Shown: positions 9,231 through 18,249, numbered from the stretch's first letter. The stretch: DNA of 49,556 nucleotides from CAZIKB01 sp964539665 (GCA_964539665.1 CAZIKB010000039.1:1-49556), one strand, 5' to 3'. Numbers and translations are program-made. The notes: generated by a model from the sequence alone, not told the origin.

Positions 9231-9440
9231 TTATTTTAATTTCAGATCCTTGACTTCTTTCTTAATATCATCTTCGATTTCACTTATATCGAGCTCGCCT
9301 TTAATTTCACTCGTTGCTTTCTTAAATTCTCTTATTCCCTTGCCTAAACCACGCGCCAATTCCGGAAGTTTTTTAGAACCAAAGAGTAGCAGAATTACTA
9401 AAAAAATTATTAAAAGCTCTTGCATGCCTATGGCGCCCAT
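9231..9440 (-). CDS. tatA: Sec-independent protein translocase TatA/TatE family (first copy)
   Basis: The 69-aa product shows the TatA layout: a membrane helix (about 7-21), the FGSKKLPELARGLGKGIREF amphipathic helix and a charged tail of alternating acidic and basic residues. A strong GGAGG lies 8 bp before the ATG. It is followed by a second tatA. Paired tatA-type genes may supply TatA and TatB functions, but the hinge lacks the TatB-typical FGP...LP. No tatC is in the window. Confidence 0.93.
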   Translation of the reverse strand: MGAIGMQELLIIFLVILLLFGSKKLPELARGLGKGIREFKKATSEIKGELDISEIEDDIKKEVKDLKLK

Positions 9441-9510
9441 AAATAATACCTCCTACAAAAAAATATTTAATCTATAAACAGTTTTATAATAAATTATTTA
9501 CTCAAAAAAG

Positions 9511-9771
9511 CTAATACCATCTGAGGACGTAAATCGATATACCTATACCTATCAGGCCAACGATATTGAGTATTACTTTAAAACCCAGAGTAATGGCAAA
9601 AAGTCCTGCATTGATTGTTGCAGGGCCAATCTCAAAATTGGCTTCTTTTAAAAAAAATTCCTTCACTACTCCATCTGGCAAGACAAAACCTATTAGTTTA
9701 CCAAACAATGTTCCGATCATCGCTCCTAAAACAATCACTAATACGATATATCCCAAAGATTTTCTCGCCAT
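9511..9771 (-). CDS. DUF4321 family small membrane protein
   Basis: The 86-aa protein has two membrane helices (about 7-30 and 55-82) around a GFVLPDGVVKEFF segment and a GPATINAG loop, matching the DUF4321 family pattern. Family members are small inner-membrane proteins of unknown role found in several phyla. GAGGAG lies 6 bp before the ATG. It sits between purQ and tatA on the same strand. Its position next to tatA suggests an envelope role, but this is only context. Confidence 0.85.
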   Translation of the reverse strand: MARKSLGYIVLVIVLGAMIGTLFGKLIGFVLPDGVVKEFFLKEANFEIGPATINAGLFAITLGFKVILNIVGLIGIGISIYVLRWY

Positions 9772-9957
9772 TTACACTCCTCTTTCATTAAAATTACAAA
9801 TTAAATAGAATAAACCATCTCCAAAATATTCATCAGCTAACAATCGTTCCCAGTTGTACAGAGTGTGTAAAAAAACCGTCAGGGAATAACGTTGATCTTA
9901 CATGGTAATGAAAAACAATACCACCAAATATCACTCTGTTAATCTGGCAACGAGCGA

Positions 9958-10662
9958 TCATGCGAAAACGTTAGCAAATTTTTCCCTAATAACAGAGTCA
10001 AAAATTTTCATACCATCAGCCGAAGTTAAAATATCTTCCGTACATCGCTCAGGATGTGGCATCATTCCCATGACATTACCGGCTTTGTTTATGACTCCGG
10101 CAATATTTTCTAATGAGCCATTGGGATTCGCCAGCTGGTTAGTATTTCCTTCAACGTCACAATATCTAAAGAGAATTTGATGATTCTGATTTAATTCTTC
10201 AAGCGTCCTTTGATCAGCATAATAAAGCCCTTCTGCATGCGCGACGGGGATATTCAAAATCTCTCCGGAGTTACAAGCGTTTGTAAACATCGTTTCATTA
10301 TTTTCCACTTTAATATTAACGAATTTACAAACAAAACGCATGCTCTGGTTTCGCATTAAAGCGCCCGGCAACAAACCTGATTCACATAGAATTTGAAAAC
10401 CGTTGCATATTCCAATCACGATTCCCTGATTTTTTGCGAAATCTACCACTGCATTCATAACCGGAGAAAATCGAGCGATAGCTCCTGTTCTCAAATAATC
10501 CCCATAAGAGAAACCGCCAGGCAGCAGGATAACATCATAATTACTCAGGTTTTCTTCTTTATGCCAGATGTACTCAACCTTTTGTTTCAGGACATGCTTC
10601 AAAACATAATAGCAGTCATGATCACAGTTTGAGCCAGGGAAAACAATCACACCGAATTTCAT
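9958..10662 (-). CDS. purQ: Phosphoribosylformylglycinamidine synthase, glutaminase subunit PurQ
   Basis: PurQ hydrolyses glutamine to supply ammonia to PurL for making FGAM in purine synthesis. The 234-aa protein has the class I glutaminase triad: C86 in GICNGFQ, H203 and E205 in PHPERC. The LLPGGFSYGDYLR motif is also present. Its start overlaps purS by 4 bp (ATGA), which implies translational coupling of the two small subunits. The catalytic partner purL is not in the window. Confidence 0.97.
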   Translation of the reverse strand: MKFGVIVFPGSNCDHDCYYVLKHVLKQKVEYIWHKEENLSNYDVILLPGGFSYGDYLRTGAIARFSPVMNAVVDFAKNQGIVIGICNGFQILCESGLLPGALMRNQSMRFVCKFVNIKVENNETMFTNACNSGEILNIPVAHAEGLYYADQRTLEELNQNHQILFRYCDVEGNTNQLANPNGSLENIAGVINKAGNVMGMMPHPERCTEDILTSADGMKIFDSVIREKFANVFA

Positions 10663-10937
10663 TTTGAAGCATTCTCATTTTCTTCGAGTTTTCCATCAAT
10701 TAACTCGAAATTAAATTCTTCAATAGTTGGATTAGATAAAAGTTTCTCGCATGCTTCAATAGTTAAACGCTCGGCATCTTCTTTTGATACATCATTAAAC
10801 GTGAGGTGAATTAATTTCCCCATTCTAACTTGATGAATGCCATTAAATCCTAAATTCTCCAAAGCATGATGAACCGTTTTACCCTGCGGATCTAAAATAC
10901 CGTTTTTAAGTGTAATATAGATTTTAGCAATTATCAT
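10659..10937 (-). CDS. purS: Phosphoribosylformylglycinamidine synthase subunit PurS
   Basis: PurS is the small dimeric scaffold that joins PurQ to small-type PurL. The 92-aa sequence starts with the expected strand KIYITLKNGILDPQGKTV and carries the RMGKLIHL segment and CEKLLSNPTIEEF near the end, as in the family. It is 20 bp downstream of pssA and overlaps purQ by 4 bp. Its presence means that the organism uses the three-subunit PurLQS enzyme. Confidence 0.96.
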   Translation of the reverse strand: MIIAKIYITLKNGILDPQGKTVHHALENLGFNGIHQVRMGKLIHLTFNDVSKEDAERLTIEACEKLLSNPTIEEFNFELIDGKLEENENASK

Positions 10938-10957
10938 ATTTTATCTACACATTTTAA

Positions 10958-11692
10958 TTATTCTGGAAATGAGATATCAAATACTTCATCTTCATCTTCT
11001 TTATGACCATGCAAAATGGAACGAACAAGATAAAATAACACAAAAAAGAATGACATTGGAAACAGAGTCTTTTGGCGAAACACAACCGCGAAGGCAATTC
11101 CAATGATTAAAAGCGCCAGTAGAATAGAATTCTTTTTATTCTCGCGAAATGAAAATTTAGGCACTGTTTCGTATTCCACATTACTCACCATCAGTACACA
11201 AAGGAATAGAACTAAAGGTATCAGTAATGGATCAAACTTTAATCCTTCCCACAGGTCATAACTGAAAATCACATAAGTAGATAAGGTAACAGCCATGGCA
11301 GGTATTGGTAATCCTGAGAAATTTTCTTTTTCAAAACTTTCCTGCGTGGTATTAAACCTGGCTAACCGGATTGCACCAAACAGCAATGGGGAAAAACTTA
11401 GAATAATTCCAGGAACTCCCAATTTATAAAAAAACACCTGAAACATCAAAATTGATGGCGCCGCACCAAATGATACCATATCAGACAAAGAATCGAATTG
11501 TATGCCAAACTCACTATAAGTGTGCGTTATTCTGGCAATTTTCCCATCCAGAGCATCCCAAATAGCCGCCAGGATAATCATCCATGATGCTGTGACAAAT
11601 TTTCCCTGCAATGCATTAACTATCGCAAGAAATCCAAAAAATAAATTCAATGTTGTAAACACACTGGGAACTAAATTCCTTTTAAGAATCAT
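10958..11692 (-). CDS. pssA: CDP-diacylglycerol--serine O-phosphatidyltransferase
   Basis: This integral membrane enzyme makes phosphatidylserine from CDP-diacylglycerol and serine. The CDP-alcohol phosphotransferase signature is complete: D46, D49-G50, A53-R54, G63, D67 and D71. The 244-aa protein has about seven to eight membrane segments and an acidic tail. The gene overlaps the upstream psd by 11 bp, so the substrate-producing and substrate-consuming enzymes are translationally linked. Unusually, it is followed directly by purS. Confidence 0.95.
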   Translation of the reverse strand: MILKRNLVPSVFTTLNLFFGFLAIVNALQGKFVTASWMIILAAIWDALDGKIARITHTYSEFGIQFDSLSDMVSFGAAPSILMFQVFFYKLGVPGIILSFSPLLFGAIRLARFNTTQESFEKENFSGLPIPAMAVTLSTYVIFSYDLWEGLKFDPLLIPLVLFLCVLMVSNVEYETVPKFSFRENKKNSILLALLIIGIAFAVVFRQKTLFPMSFFFVLFYLVRSILHGHKEDEDEVFDISFPE

Positions 11693-12332
11693 TGGTTATT
11701 ACTCCTAATATACTTTCGCCACCCTTAATTTTTTGATTTAATTGCACTTTAATTTCAATATTTTTAGGTAAAAAGATATCCATTCGTGAACCGAACTTAA
11801 TAATTCCAAATCTTTCACCAGATTTTACTACATTTCCTTCCCTAATATTACAAACAATTCTTCTGGCTAAAAGTCCTGCGATTTGTTTAAATAAAATCTT
11901 TTGGTTTTTGTTTTCAATTCCGATAACTGTTTGTTCATTTATACCGGAAGCCTCACTTTTGTATGCCTGAACAAACGCTCCCCGTTGATAACGAAAATAT
12001 GCCACTTGACCATCCATTGGAATCCGATTAACGTGAACATTAAAAATGGATAAAAATATACTAACCCGGGTTGCAGGCGTCTTGAGATATTCATTTTCAT
12101 TTTCATCACAAATTTCAATAACTTTGCCATCAGCCGGGGCCAACACTAAATTTGCTCCCACCGGTATGCTTCGATCAGGATCACGAAAGAAATAAAATGA
12201 AAAACCAGAAAAGATAACACCTAATACCGCGAATACTGTCAGGTATATATGTGGCGTTAGTATAGCGCCTGTTATTATGATTCCATTAAACAAAATTGAA
12301 CCAAAAATAATTCCAAGTCCTTCTTTACTCAA
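11682..12332 (-). CDS. psd: Phosphatidylserine decarboxylase, short type
   Basis: Psd converts phosphatidylserine to phosphatidylethanolamine with a pyruvoyl group made by self-cleavage. The 216-aa length and the FGSR cleavage motif (G181-S182) identify the short archaetidylserine-decarboxylase-like type rather than the longer LGST type. APADG (D68) and FNVHVNR (H100) provide the other conserved residues. The N-terminus has two membrane helices (about 8-25 and 29-48). It overlaps pssA by 11 bp. Confidence 0.95.
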   Translation of the reverse strand: MSKEGLGIIFGSILFNGIIITGAILTPHIYLTVFAVLGVIFSGFSFYFFRDPDRSIPVGANLVLAPADGKVIEICDENENEYLKTPATRVSIFLSIFNVHVNRIPMDGQVAYFRYQRGAFVQAYKSEASGINEQTVIGIENKNQKILFKQIAGLLARRIVCNIREGNVVKSGERFGIIKFGSRMDIFLPKNIEIKVQLNQKIKGGESILGVITNDS

Positions 12333-12374
12333 ATTTTCTCCTTTACACTAATTAGAATCAGATCTTAGATTTTT

Positions 12375-13103
12375 TCATGAATCCTTAAATACACGCTTTA
12401 TAACTTCTGCATAAGCCTCTTCTGCTTTCCCTAAGTCCTCTCGAAACCTGTCCTTATCAAATTTTTCTTTAGTCTCAATATCCAATAATCGGCAGGTTTC
12501 TGGTGAAATTTCATCTCCTAATGTGATTTTATTTGATTTACTCCGGCCAAATTCTATTTTGAAATCAACTAACAATAAATTTCTACGTTGAAAAAATGAT
12601 TTTAAAACAGCATTAGTTTTTTTTGCGAGTCGTTCTGTCTGCTTTAGTTCTTCAGAAGTTGCATACTCAAAAGCTAAAATATGATTCTCATCAACCATGG
12701 GATCAGGCTTGTCATCATTTTTGAGGTAATATTCCAGAACCGGCTGCTCCAACTCTTGTCCTTCCTTAATTCCGGACCGTTTTACCAGACTGCCAGTTGC
12801 AATATTTCGCATCACTACTTCTACCGGAATCATATTCAATTTCTTAATAATCATCGAATTTTTTGATTGTACTTTTACAAAATGAGTGGGTATATGATAG
12901 CTGTCTAAATAATTAAAAAGATGTGCTGACAACTGATTGTTGATGTTGCCCTTGGATTTCATTTTTCCCTTTTTGGTGCCATCGAAAGTAATGGCATCGT
13001 CTTTAAATTCCTGAATCAGCAAATCTTCATTATCAGTTTCGTGAAGAATTTTAGTCTTGCCTTCGTACAGTTTCTTTTTCTTTTTAACATTAACCTCTTT
13101 CAA
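12375..13103 (-). CDS. purC: Phosphoribosylaminoimidazole-succinocarboxamide synthase (SAICAR synthetase)
   Basis: PurC ligates aspartate to CAIR in purine synthesis. The 242-aa protein has the expected KLYEGKTKI start, the FKDDAITFDGTKKG motif, VPVEVVMRNIATGS-type core (here MIPVEVVMRNIATGS) and DFKIEFGR with LGDEISPETCR. The best start is a TTG at 13103 preceded by GGGA; no in-frame ATG lies early enough to keep the conserved N-terminus. It is 29 bp after purB and 42 bp before psd. Confidence 0.96.
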   Translation of the reverse strand: MKEVNVKKKKKLYEGKTKILHETDNEDLLIQEFKDDAITFDGTKKGKMKSKGNINNQLSAHLFNYLDSYHIPTHFVKVQSKNSMIIKKLNMIPVEVVMRNIATGSLVKRSGIKEGQELEQPVLEYYLKNDDKPDPMVDENHILAFEYATSEELKQTERLAKKTNAVLKSFFQRRNLLLVDFKIEFGRSKSNKITLGDEISPETCRLLDIETKEKFDKDRFREDLGKAEEAYAEVIKRVFKDS

Positions 13104-13132
13104 TTTTCCCTTGCTCCCTTTTTGTTCTTATT

Positions 13133-14431
13133 TTAGTTGCCTAATCCAATTCTCTTAAAGATAAAATCGACATTTCTCAGATTATTTTTTAAATCAAAAC
13201 ATTTATCGATTTCTTCTTCAGATAACCATTTGCGAATCTGGTCATCCGATAAAACAACAGATTTAAAATCACCACCTGAATTCCAGACTTCTAATGAACG
13301 ATTTTGTACCAATTCGTAAGCTTCTTCTCGAGTAATGCCCTTTTTAGTCAGAGCTAAAAGTAATCCTTGTGAATATACCAGTCCAAACGTTTTTTCTATA
13401 TTTTTTACCATGTTTTGTGGATAAACTATCAGGTTTGTAATTATATTTGTCATTTTATGCAACATATAGTCAAGTGCGGTTGTACTATCCGGAATAATAA
13501 TCCGTTCCACAGATGAATGGGAAATATCGCGCTCGTGCCAGAGTGCAACATTTTCTAATGCAGCAATTGCATTTGCTCTCAGCATCCGGGCCAGACCTGT
13601 AACCCGCTCACAGGTTATAGGATTGCGTTTGTGAGGCATACACGATGAACCTTTTTGACCCTTGCTAAAAGATTCTTCAACTTCAAGAATTTCAGTGCGT
13701 TGCAAATTCCTAATTTCTACTGCGAACTTCTCCAGAGAACAGCCGATTAAACTCAACGCCGTTAAATATTCAGCATGTCGATCCCTTTGCACAATTTGTG
13801 TAGAAACTGGCGCCGGCTTTAAATCCAATTTAGCACAAACATACGATTCTACCCATGGATTTATGTGTGCAAACGTACCTACTGCTCCGGAGATTTTTCC
13901 AACAGAAATAGTTTCAATAGCGCTCTCCAGCCGATTGATTCCTCGCCCGATTTCTTCATACCATAAAGCTAATTTTAATCCAAAAGTGCTGGGTTCGGCA
14001 TGGATACCGTGAGATCGTCCAATGCAGACCGTGTTTTTAAATTCAATAGCACGCTTACCTAACGCTTCTTTCAGTCTCTTTAAATCCTCTACAAGAAAAA
14101 GACCAGCCTGCCGCATCATACTTGACAATGCTGTGTCTAATAAGTCAGAAGAAGTCATACCCAGATGAATATATCTGCTATCTGGCCCGACATATTCAGC
14201 CACATTCGTCAGAAAAGCGATGACATCATGTTTGACTGTGTCTTCAATCTCAAGAATTCTCTTTACTTCAAAATTCGCTTTCTTCTTAATAATTTCTAAC
14301 GACTCTTTCGGAATTTCGCCGAGTTCAGACATGGCTTCGCATGCTAATATTTCAACCTTCAGCCAGGTTTGAAACTTATTCTCATCACTCCAAATACGTT
14401 CCATCTCTTGACGGCTATATCTCTTAATCAT
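13133..14431 (-). CDS. purB: Adenylosuccinate lyase
   Basis: PurB acts twice in purine synthesis, splitting SAICAR and adenylosuccinate to release fumarate. The fumarase-superfamily signature GSSCMPHKRNP spans about 261-271, with the catalytic serine at 262-263. H141 in SHGIHAEPS is the expected acid. The length of 432 aa is typical of the Bacillus-like type. It precedes purC, which makes one of its substrates. It follows the HtrA-like protease after an 85-bp spacer that may hold a promoter. Confidence 0.97.
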   Translation of the reverse strand: MIKRYSRQEMERIWSDENKFQTWLKVEILACEAMSELGEIPKESLEIIKKKANFEVKRILEIEDTVKHDVIAFLTNVAEYVGPDSRYIHLGMTSSDLLDTALSSMMRQAGLFLVEDLKRLKEALGKRAIEFKNTVCIGRSHGIHAEPSTFGLKLALWYEEIGRGINRLESAIETISVGKISGAVGTFAHINPWVESYVCAKLDLKPAPVSTQIVQRDRHAEYLTALSLIGCSLEKFAVEIRNLQRTEILEVEESFSKGQKGSSCMPHKRNPITCERVTGLARMLRANAIAALENVALWHERDISHSSVERIIIPDSTTALDYMLHKMTNIITNLIVYPQNMVKNIEKTFGLVYSQGLLLALTKKGITREEAYELVQNRSLEVWNSGGDFKSVVLSDDQIRKWLSEEEIDKCFDLKNNLRNVDFIFKRIGLGN

Positions 14432-14516
14432 CGTTATATTCTGTTTTCAACTCGACTAAATTTACTGAAAAATGCAATCATTTAATTGATTTCTATTCTT
14501 AAATATGCAACACGAA

Positions 14517-15704
14517 TTAATTTGATATTTCCTCTAATTTTAATTCTATATTTAAATTCTTTTTATCTCGAATAGCCACAAGTTCTAACTTATCACCGCC
14601 GCGTAAATCAGAATCTTCAATTACTCGCCAAATATCGCTTCGATTTTTTATTTTTTGACTATTTACTTCAACTATGATATCACCAACTTCTAATCCCGCC
14701 TTGGCAGCGGGGCTTTCCTTGTTAACATTTGTTACAATAACTCCATCCTGCGATTCAAGTCGAAAATAGCGTGCTACCATATGGGTAATATCATCAACTT
14801 CCAGTCCCGACCAAAATCTGCGATTTACTTCGCCATATTTTTTAATTTCTTTCAAGACACGTTTAATGCGATTAACAGGAATAGCAAAACCAAGTCCAAT
14901 TGAACCAGCATTAGAATTACTACCAGTAAAGATGAATGTATTTAAACCAACAACTTCACCTAAACTATTTACCAGTGGGCCGCCGCTATTCCCCTGGTTA
15001 ATGGCAGCATCGGTTTGAATCATATCCTGATAAACTTTGTCGTTCTTCTGTTTGCCGAAATCTCGATCTACAGCGCTAACAACGCCAACCGTAACAGTAG
15101 GCTTGGCATTTATCTCGAACAAACCAAAAGGATTGCCAAGAGCAATCACCCATTCACCAATAATTACGTCATTTGAATTACCGAATTTAATAGAAGGAAA
15201 ATTGCTGCCCTCGATTTTTAGTAAAGCAAGATCAGTTATGTAATCAGAACCGATCAGCTCCGCATTATTCGTAGAACCATCAGATAAAACAACAACAATC
15301 TCTGTAGCGTTATGCACAACATGTTCATTCGTCAGGATGAATCCATCAGGTGATACGATAAAACCAGAACCTAAACTTTTTACAGGCTGCCGAAATCCGC
15401 GGTCTGGAAACAATAAACGAAAAAATGGGTCATCATACGCAGGCGACCGGCGATATTCTCGAATCTGGGTAACATTAATGCCACACACAGCGTCACTCAC
15501 CATTTCAACAGCACGAGTTATGGCATTTTGTCTACTGTTTGATATCTGGTCATTTAAATTTCCTCCACTTTGAAGGGCGACAGGTTGAGGTGTACTGCTT
15601 GTAAATTCAAAGTCATTCCGAGGTGCATCTGTGTCACCTGTATTACAATTACTAAAAATTAGAACCATTAAAGGTATTGTAAAAATCAACTGATACTTCT
15701 TCAT
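14517..15704 (-). CDS. HtrA/DegP-type serine protease with one PDZ domain, probable lipoprotein
   Basis: The protein carries a trypsin-like domain with triad H128 (TNEHVV), D158 (TDLALL) and S240 (QGNSGGP), followed by one PDZ domain (about 290-385). This is the DegS-like arrangement rather than the two-PDZ DegP one. I chose the ATG at 15704 because AGAGG (15712-15716) lies 7 nt upstream; ATGs at 15707 and 15722 are also in frame. The N-terminus is a signal sequence ending in FSNC (C20), so a lipid anchor is likely. The role would be quality control or regulated proteolysis in the periplasm. Confidence 0.93.
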   Translation of the reverse strand: MKKYQLIFTIPLMVLIFSNCNTGDTDAPRNDFEFTSSTPQPVALQSGGNLNDQISNSRQNAITRAVEMVSDAVCGINVTQIREYRRSPAYDDPFFRLLFPDRGFRQPVKSLGSGFIVSPDGFILTNEHVVHNATEIVVVLSDGSTNNAELIGSDYITDLALLKIEGSNFPSIKFGNSNDVIIGEWVIALGNPFGLFEINAKPTVTVGVVSAVDRDFGKQKNDKVYQDMIQTDAAINQGNSGGPLVNSLGEVVGLNTFIFTGSNSNAGSIGLGFAIPVNRIKRVLKEIKKYGEVNRRFWSGLEVDDITHMVARYFRLESQDGVIVTNVNKESPAAKAGLEVGDIIVEVNSQKIKNRSDIWRVIEDSDLRGGDKLELVAIRDKKNLNIELKLEEISN

Positions 15705-15789
15705 CATTATACCTCTTAACATTATTTAAAACAGCTCTATTAATAATCCAATATAATTACTCAACTTTGCTCCATCACTTCAGCACCTG

Positions 15790-16443
15790 TTACATCACCC
15801 GATCTTTTACTTTTTCCCAATCATCTAAAAATCGTTTTAAACCGATATCCGTTAGAGGATGATTGAATAATTGGTCAAAAACCTTGTAAGGCATGGTTGC
15901 TATGTCAGCTCCTATAAGAGCCGATTCAACTACATGAAGCGGATGCCTGAGACTGGCTGACAATATTTCAGTGTCAAAGTTATAATTATTAAAAATTGTT
16001 CGTATATCAGAAATGAGATCCATTCCCACTCCGCTGATATCATCAATACGACCCACAAATGGACTCACAAATGTAGCGCCGGCTTTGGCGGCCATGAGCG
16101 CCTGACTCGGACTAAAACAAAGCGTCACATTCACATGAATCCCTTCAGTCGAGAGTGCCTTGACCGCTTTTAGTCCTTCGCGTGTAATGGGTATCTTTAT
16201 GTAAATATTGCTATGCAGAGAAGCTAAATCGCGGGCTTCTTTCATCATACCATCAAACTCGGTCGCTACAACTTCAGCGCTCACAGGTCCATCTACAATT
16301 TCACATATATTAATAAGATTATCCTTGAATTTTCCCTTTTCTCTGGCTACTAACGTAGGATTCGTGGTAACTCCATTGAGAATTCCCATACTGGCAGCTT
16401 GCTTAATTTCGTCAATGTTTGCAGTGTCTAAGAAGAATTTCAT
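15790..16443 (-). CDS. tal: Transaldolase / fructose-6-phosphate aldolase family
   Basis: This 217-aa protein belongs to the short TalC/FSA branch. The Schiff-base lysine is K83 in YIKIPIT. The N-terminus FFLDTANIDEI, GVTTNPTL and SPFVGRIDD motifs are all present. Short members act either as true transaldolases in the pentose phosphate pathway or as fructose-6-phosphate aldolases, and sequence alone does not settle which. It lies between truA (50 bp upstream) and the protease gene. Confidence 0.94.
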   Translation of the reverse strand: MKFFLDTANIDEIKQAASMGILNGVTTNPTLVAREKGKFKDNLINICEIVDGPVSAEVVATEFDGMMKEARDLASLHSNIYIKIPITREGLKAVKALSTEGIHVNVTLCFSPSQALMAAKAGATFVSPFVGRIDDISGVGMDLISDIRTIFNNYNFDTEILSASLRHPLHVVESALIGADIATMPYKVFDQLFNHPLTDIGLKRFLDDWEKVKDRVM

Positions 16444-16493
16444 GATTAAACTCCTTTTTTACATGTTTAAAATTGTAAATAATTTTATAATAT

Positions 16494-17222
16494 TTAATAG
16501 TAAATTTTTTCTAAAAACAAACCCTGAGGCGGTACATTATTTCCTGCTTTATCTCTATCCTTTGTACCCAGGATATTTTTAATTACCTCTGGTTTCAATC
16601 TCCCGCGACCGACCTCCACCATCGTTCCTACAATGATTCTAACCATATTATGAAGGAATCGATTAGCACAGATTTCCATAATTATTTCATCATGCGTATC
16701 CTGCCAATCTACACTTTCAACATTGGATAAATAATGTGATTCATCTTCGATTTTTTTACTAAATGCAGCAAAAACATGCTCTCCTATCAAGTAACCTGAA
16801 GCCGTTTTAATTTTATCTAAGTCTAATGAATATTTACAATACCATGAATATTGTCTGCCAATTGCACGAGGTCTTTTTGAAATTACATATCGGTACTTTC
16901 TTTTAATTGCAGCAAACCGGGCATGAAATTTCTCATCAACTTCTTCAGTTTTTATAACAATACTTTCGTTCGGGAGATAACTATTCAAACCTAAACGTAT
17001 AGAATTCAAGTCAAGTGTGCTTTCTGTTTTGAAATTCACCACCTGACCCAGCGCATGGACTCCAGCATCGGTTCGTCCAGCAGCAATAATCTTTGGTTTT
17101 TCTTGCAGTAACTTTTCAATAGCGTTTTCTAAAGCTCCCTGTATTGTTCTGCCTGTAGGCTGCCATTGCCAGCCGCAAAAATGGGCGCCATCATATTCAA
17201 GAGTAAGTTTAATATTTCGCAT
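16494..17222 (-). CDS. truA: tRNA pseudouridine(38-40) synthase
   Basis: TruA converts uridines 38-40 in the anticodon arm to pseudouridine. From the ATG at 17222 the protein is 242 aa and starts MRNIKLTLEYDG, the family norm. The catalytic aspartate is D52 in AAGRTDAGVHA. An in-frame TTG at 17240 would add six residues but has no ribosome site and lies directly against the ecfT stop. Adjacency to ecfT is a conserved pairing also seen in Firmicutes. Confidence 0.96.
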   Translation of the reverse strand: MRNIKLTLEYDGAHFCGWQWQPTGRTIQGALENAIEKLLQEKPKIIAAGRTDAGVHALGQVVNFKTESTLDLNSIRLGLNSYLPNESIVIKTEEVDEKFHARFAAIKRKYRYVISKRPRAIGRQYSWYCKYSLDLDKIKTASGYLIGEHVFAAFSKKIEDESHYLSNVESVDWQDTHDEIIMEICANRFLHNMVRIIVGTMVEVGRGRLKPEVIKNILGTKDRDKAGNNVPPQGLFLEKIYY

Positions 17223-17240
17223 GAATTGAATGAAATTCAA

Positions 17241-18035
17241 CTATTTCAGGAGAAAAAATCCACACAAAAAGGCACCTGAAAAAATGATCAATCCAAAATC
17301 ACCTCGCTTAAGCACAAGCTGATTATAATTAGTACGTCCGGTCCCGCCCATATAGTTACGAGCCTCCATCGCCACCGCCAATTCATCTGCCTTGCGAATC
17401 GCCGAGATAAACAAGGGTATTAACATCGGGATGATGTTCTGTACTCGTTGAAGCAATCTACCTTCAAGCGAAGCTCCTCGAGACAGTTGTGCATTTTTAA
17501 TCCTTTCCGTCTCGTAAATCAAAATTGGAATAAATCTCAGAGAAAGCGTCATCATTAAAGTAAATTCGTGCACAGGTAATTTAAAGCGTTTTAACGGTGA
17601 AAATAATTTCTCCAGACTATCTGTAAGTTCGATTGGTGTTGTGGTTAACGTAAATAAAGCAGCAAAAACAATTAACAATACTAACCGCAAAGTGTAAACC
17701 AGTCCAATTAAAATACCCTGCTCTGTAACTTTGAAATTCAAAAAAGGGAAGCTATGACTTAAATTAAATTCAAAAATATGGATGCAAAAGGTAATCAAAA
17801 AGAGCCAGAAAAAACATTTCAAATTTTTCGTGATAACTTTCGCCGGAATTTTCGATAGATACGTCGCTAAAATGAACACGCAACCCTGTATTAATATTAA
17901 GAGAATATCATTTGTAAGGAGAAAACAGAACATAAAAATTAAACTTGCAAAAAGTTTACTCCTTGGATCCAGGCGGTGTAAAAACGAATTCCCTGGATAA
18001 TATTGACCAAGCGTAATATCATTTAAAAATGCCAT
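17241..18035 (-). CDS. ecfT: Energy-coupling factor transporter transmembrane protein EcfT (CbiQ family)
   Basis: EcfT is the integral scaffold of ECF vitamin and metal transporters. It joins the EcfA ATPases to a substrate-binding S component. The protein has about six membrane segments and the two coupling-helix motifs: one with AQLSRGA and one with AVAMEARNY, corresponding to the family A-R-G motifs. The N-terminus YYPGNSFLHRLDPRSKL is typical. I prefer the ATG at 18035 over a TTG at 18047. No ATPase or S-component gene is adjacent; truA follows directly. Confidence 0.93.
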   Translation of the reverse strand: MAFLNDITLGQYYPGNSFLHRLDPRSKLFASLIFMFCFLLTNDILLILIQGCVFILATYLSKIPAKVITKNLKCFFWLFLITFCIHIFEFNLSHSFPFLNFKVTEQGILIGLVYTLRLVLLIVFAALFTLTTTPIELTDSLEKLFSPLKRFKLPVHEFTLMMTLSLRFIPILIYETERIKNAQLSRGASLEGRLLQRVQNIIPMLIPLFISAIRKADELAVAMEARNYMGGTGRTNYNQLVLKRGDFGLIIFSGAFLCGFFLLK

Positions 18036-18128
18036 TAACAAGTCCAATAGTTTGTGTTTAATATACTATTTATTTTACAAAAATCAAACAAAAAAGAAAT
18101 TGAGCGCTTAAAGAACTAAATTTTTCAC

Positions 18129-18157
18129 TTGACTTTTTTAATTATTTCTTTTATGTT
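18129..18157 (+). promoter_or_regulatory. Candidate sigma-70 promoter of the OPT transporter gene
   Basis: TTGACT (18129-18134) and TATGTT (18152-18157) are separated by 17 bp and lie about 90 bp upstream of the OPT start. A perfect TTGACA (18156-18161) also overlaps a 12-bp inverted repeat ACAAC-AA-GTTGT (18159-18170), which could be an operator just downstream of the -10 box. Confidence 0.5.
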
Positions 18158-18249
18158 GACAACAAGTTGTGGGGAGATGATTTAAAGCAGTAGTAATCAA
18201 AATTCTAATTGTTTAATCGGAAAACTTACCATTTTCGAAGGGAGGAATA

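Noticed and set aside
9840..9900. Possible terminator after purQ (minus strand, imperfect AACGT/ACGGTT stem followed by T7)
   Set aside because: The stem is only five pairs with a bulge, too weak to call beside the T-run.
9902..10180. 92-codon plus-strand frame antisense to purQ
   Set aside because: Most of it is the mirror of the strongly conserved purQ 3' half, so it is a shadow frame.
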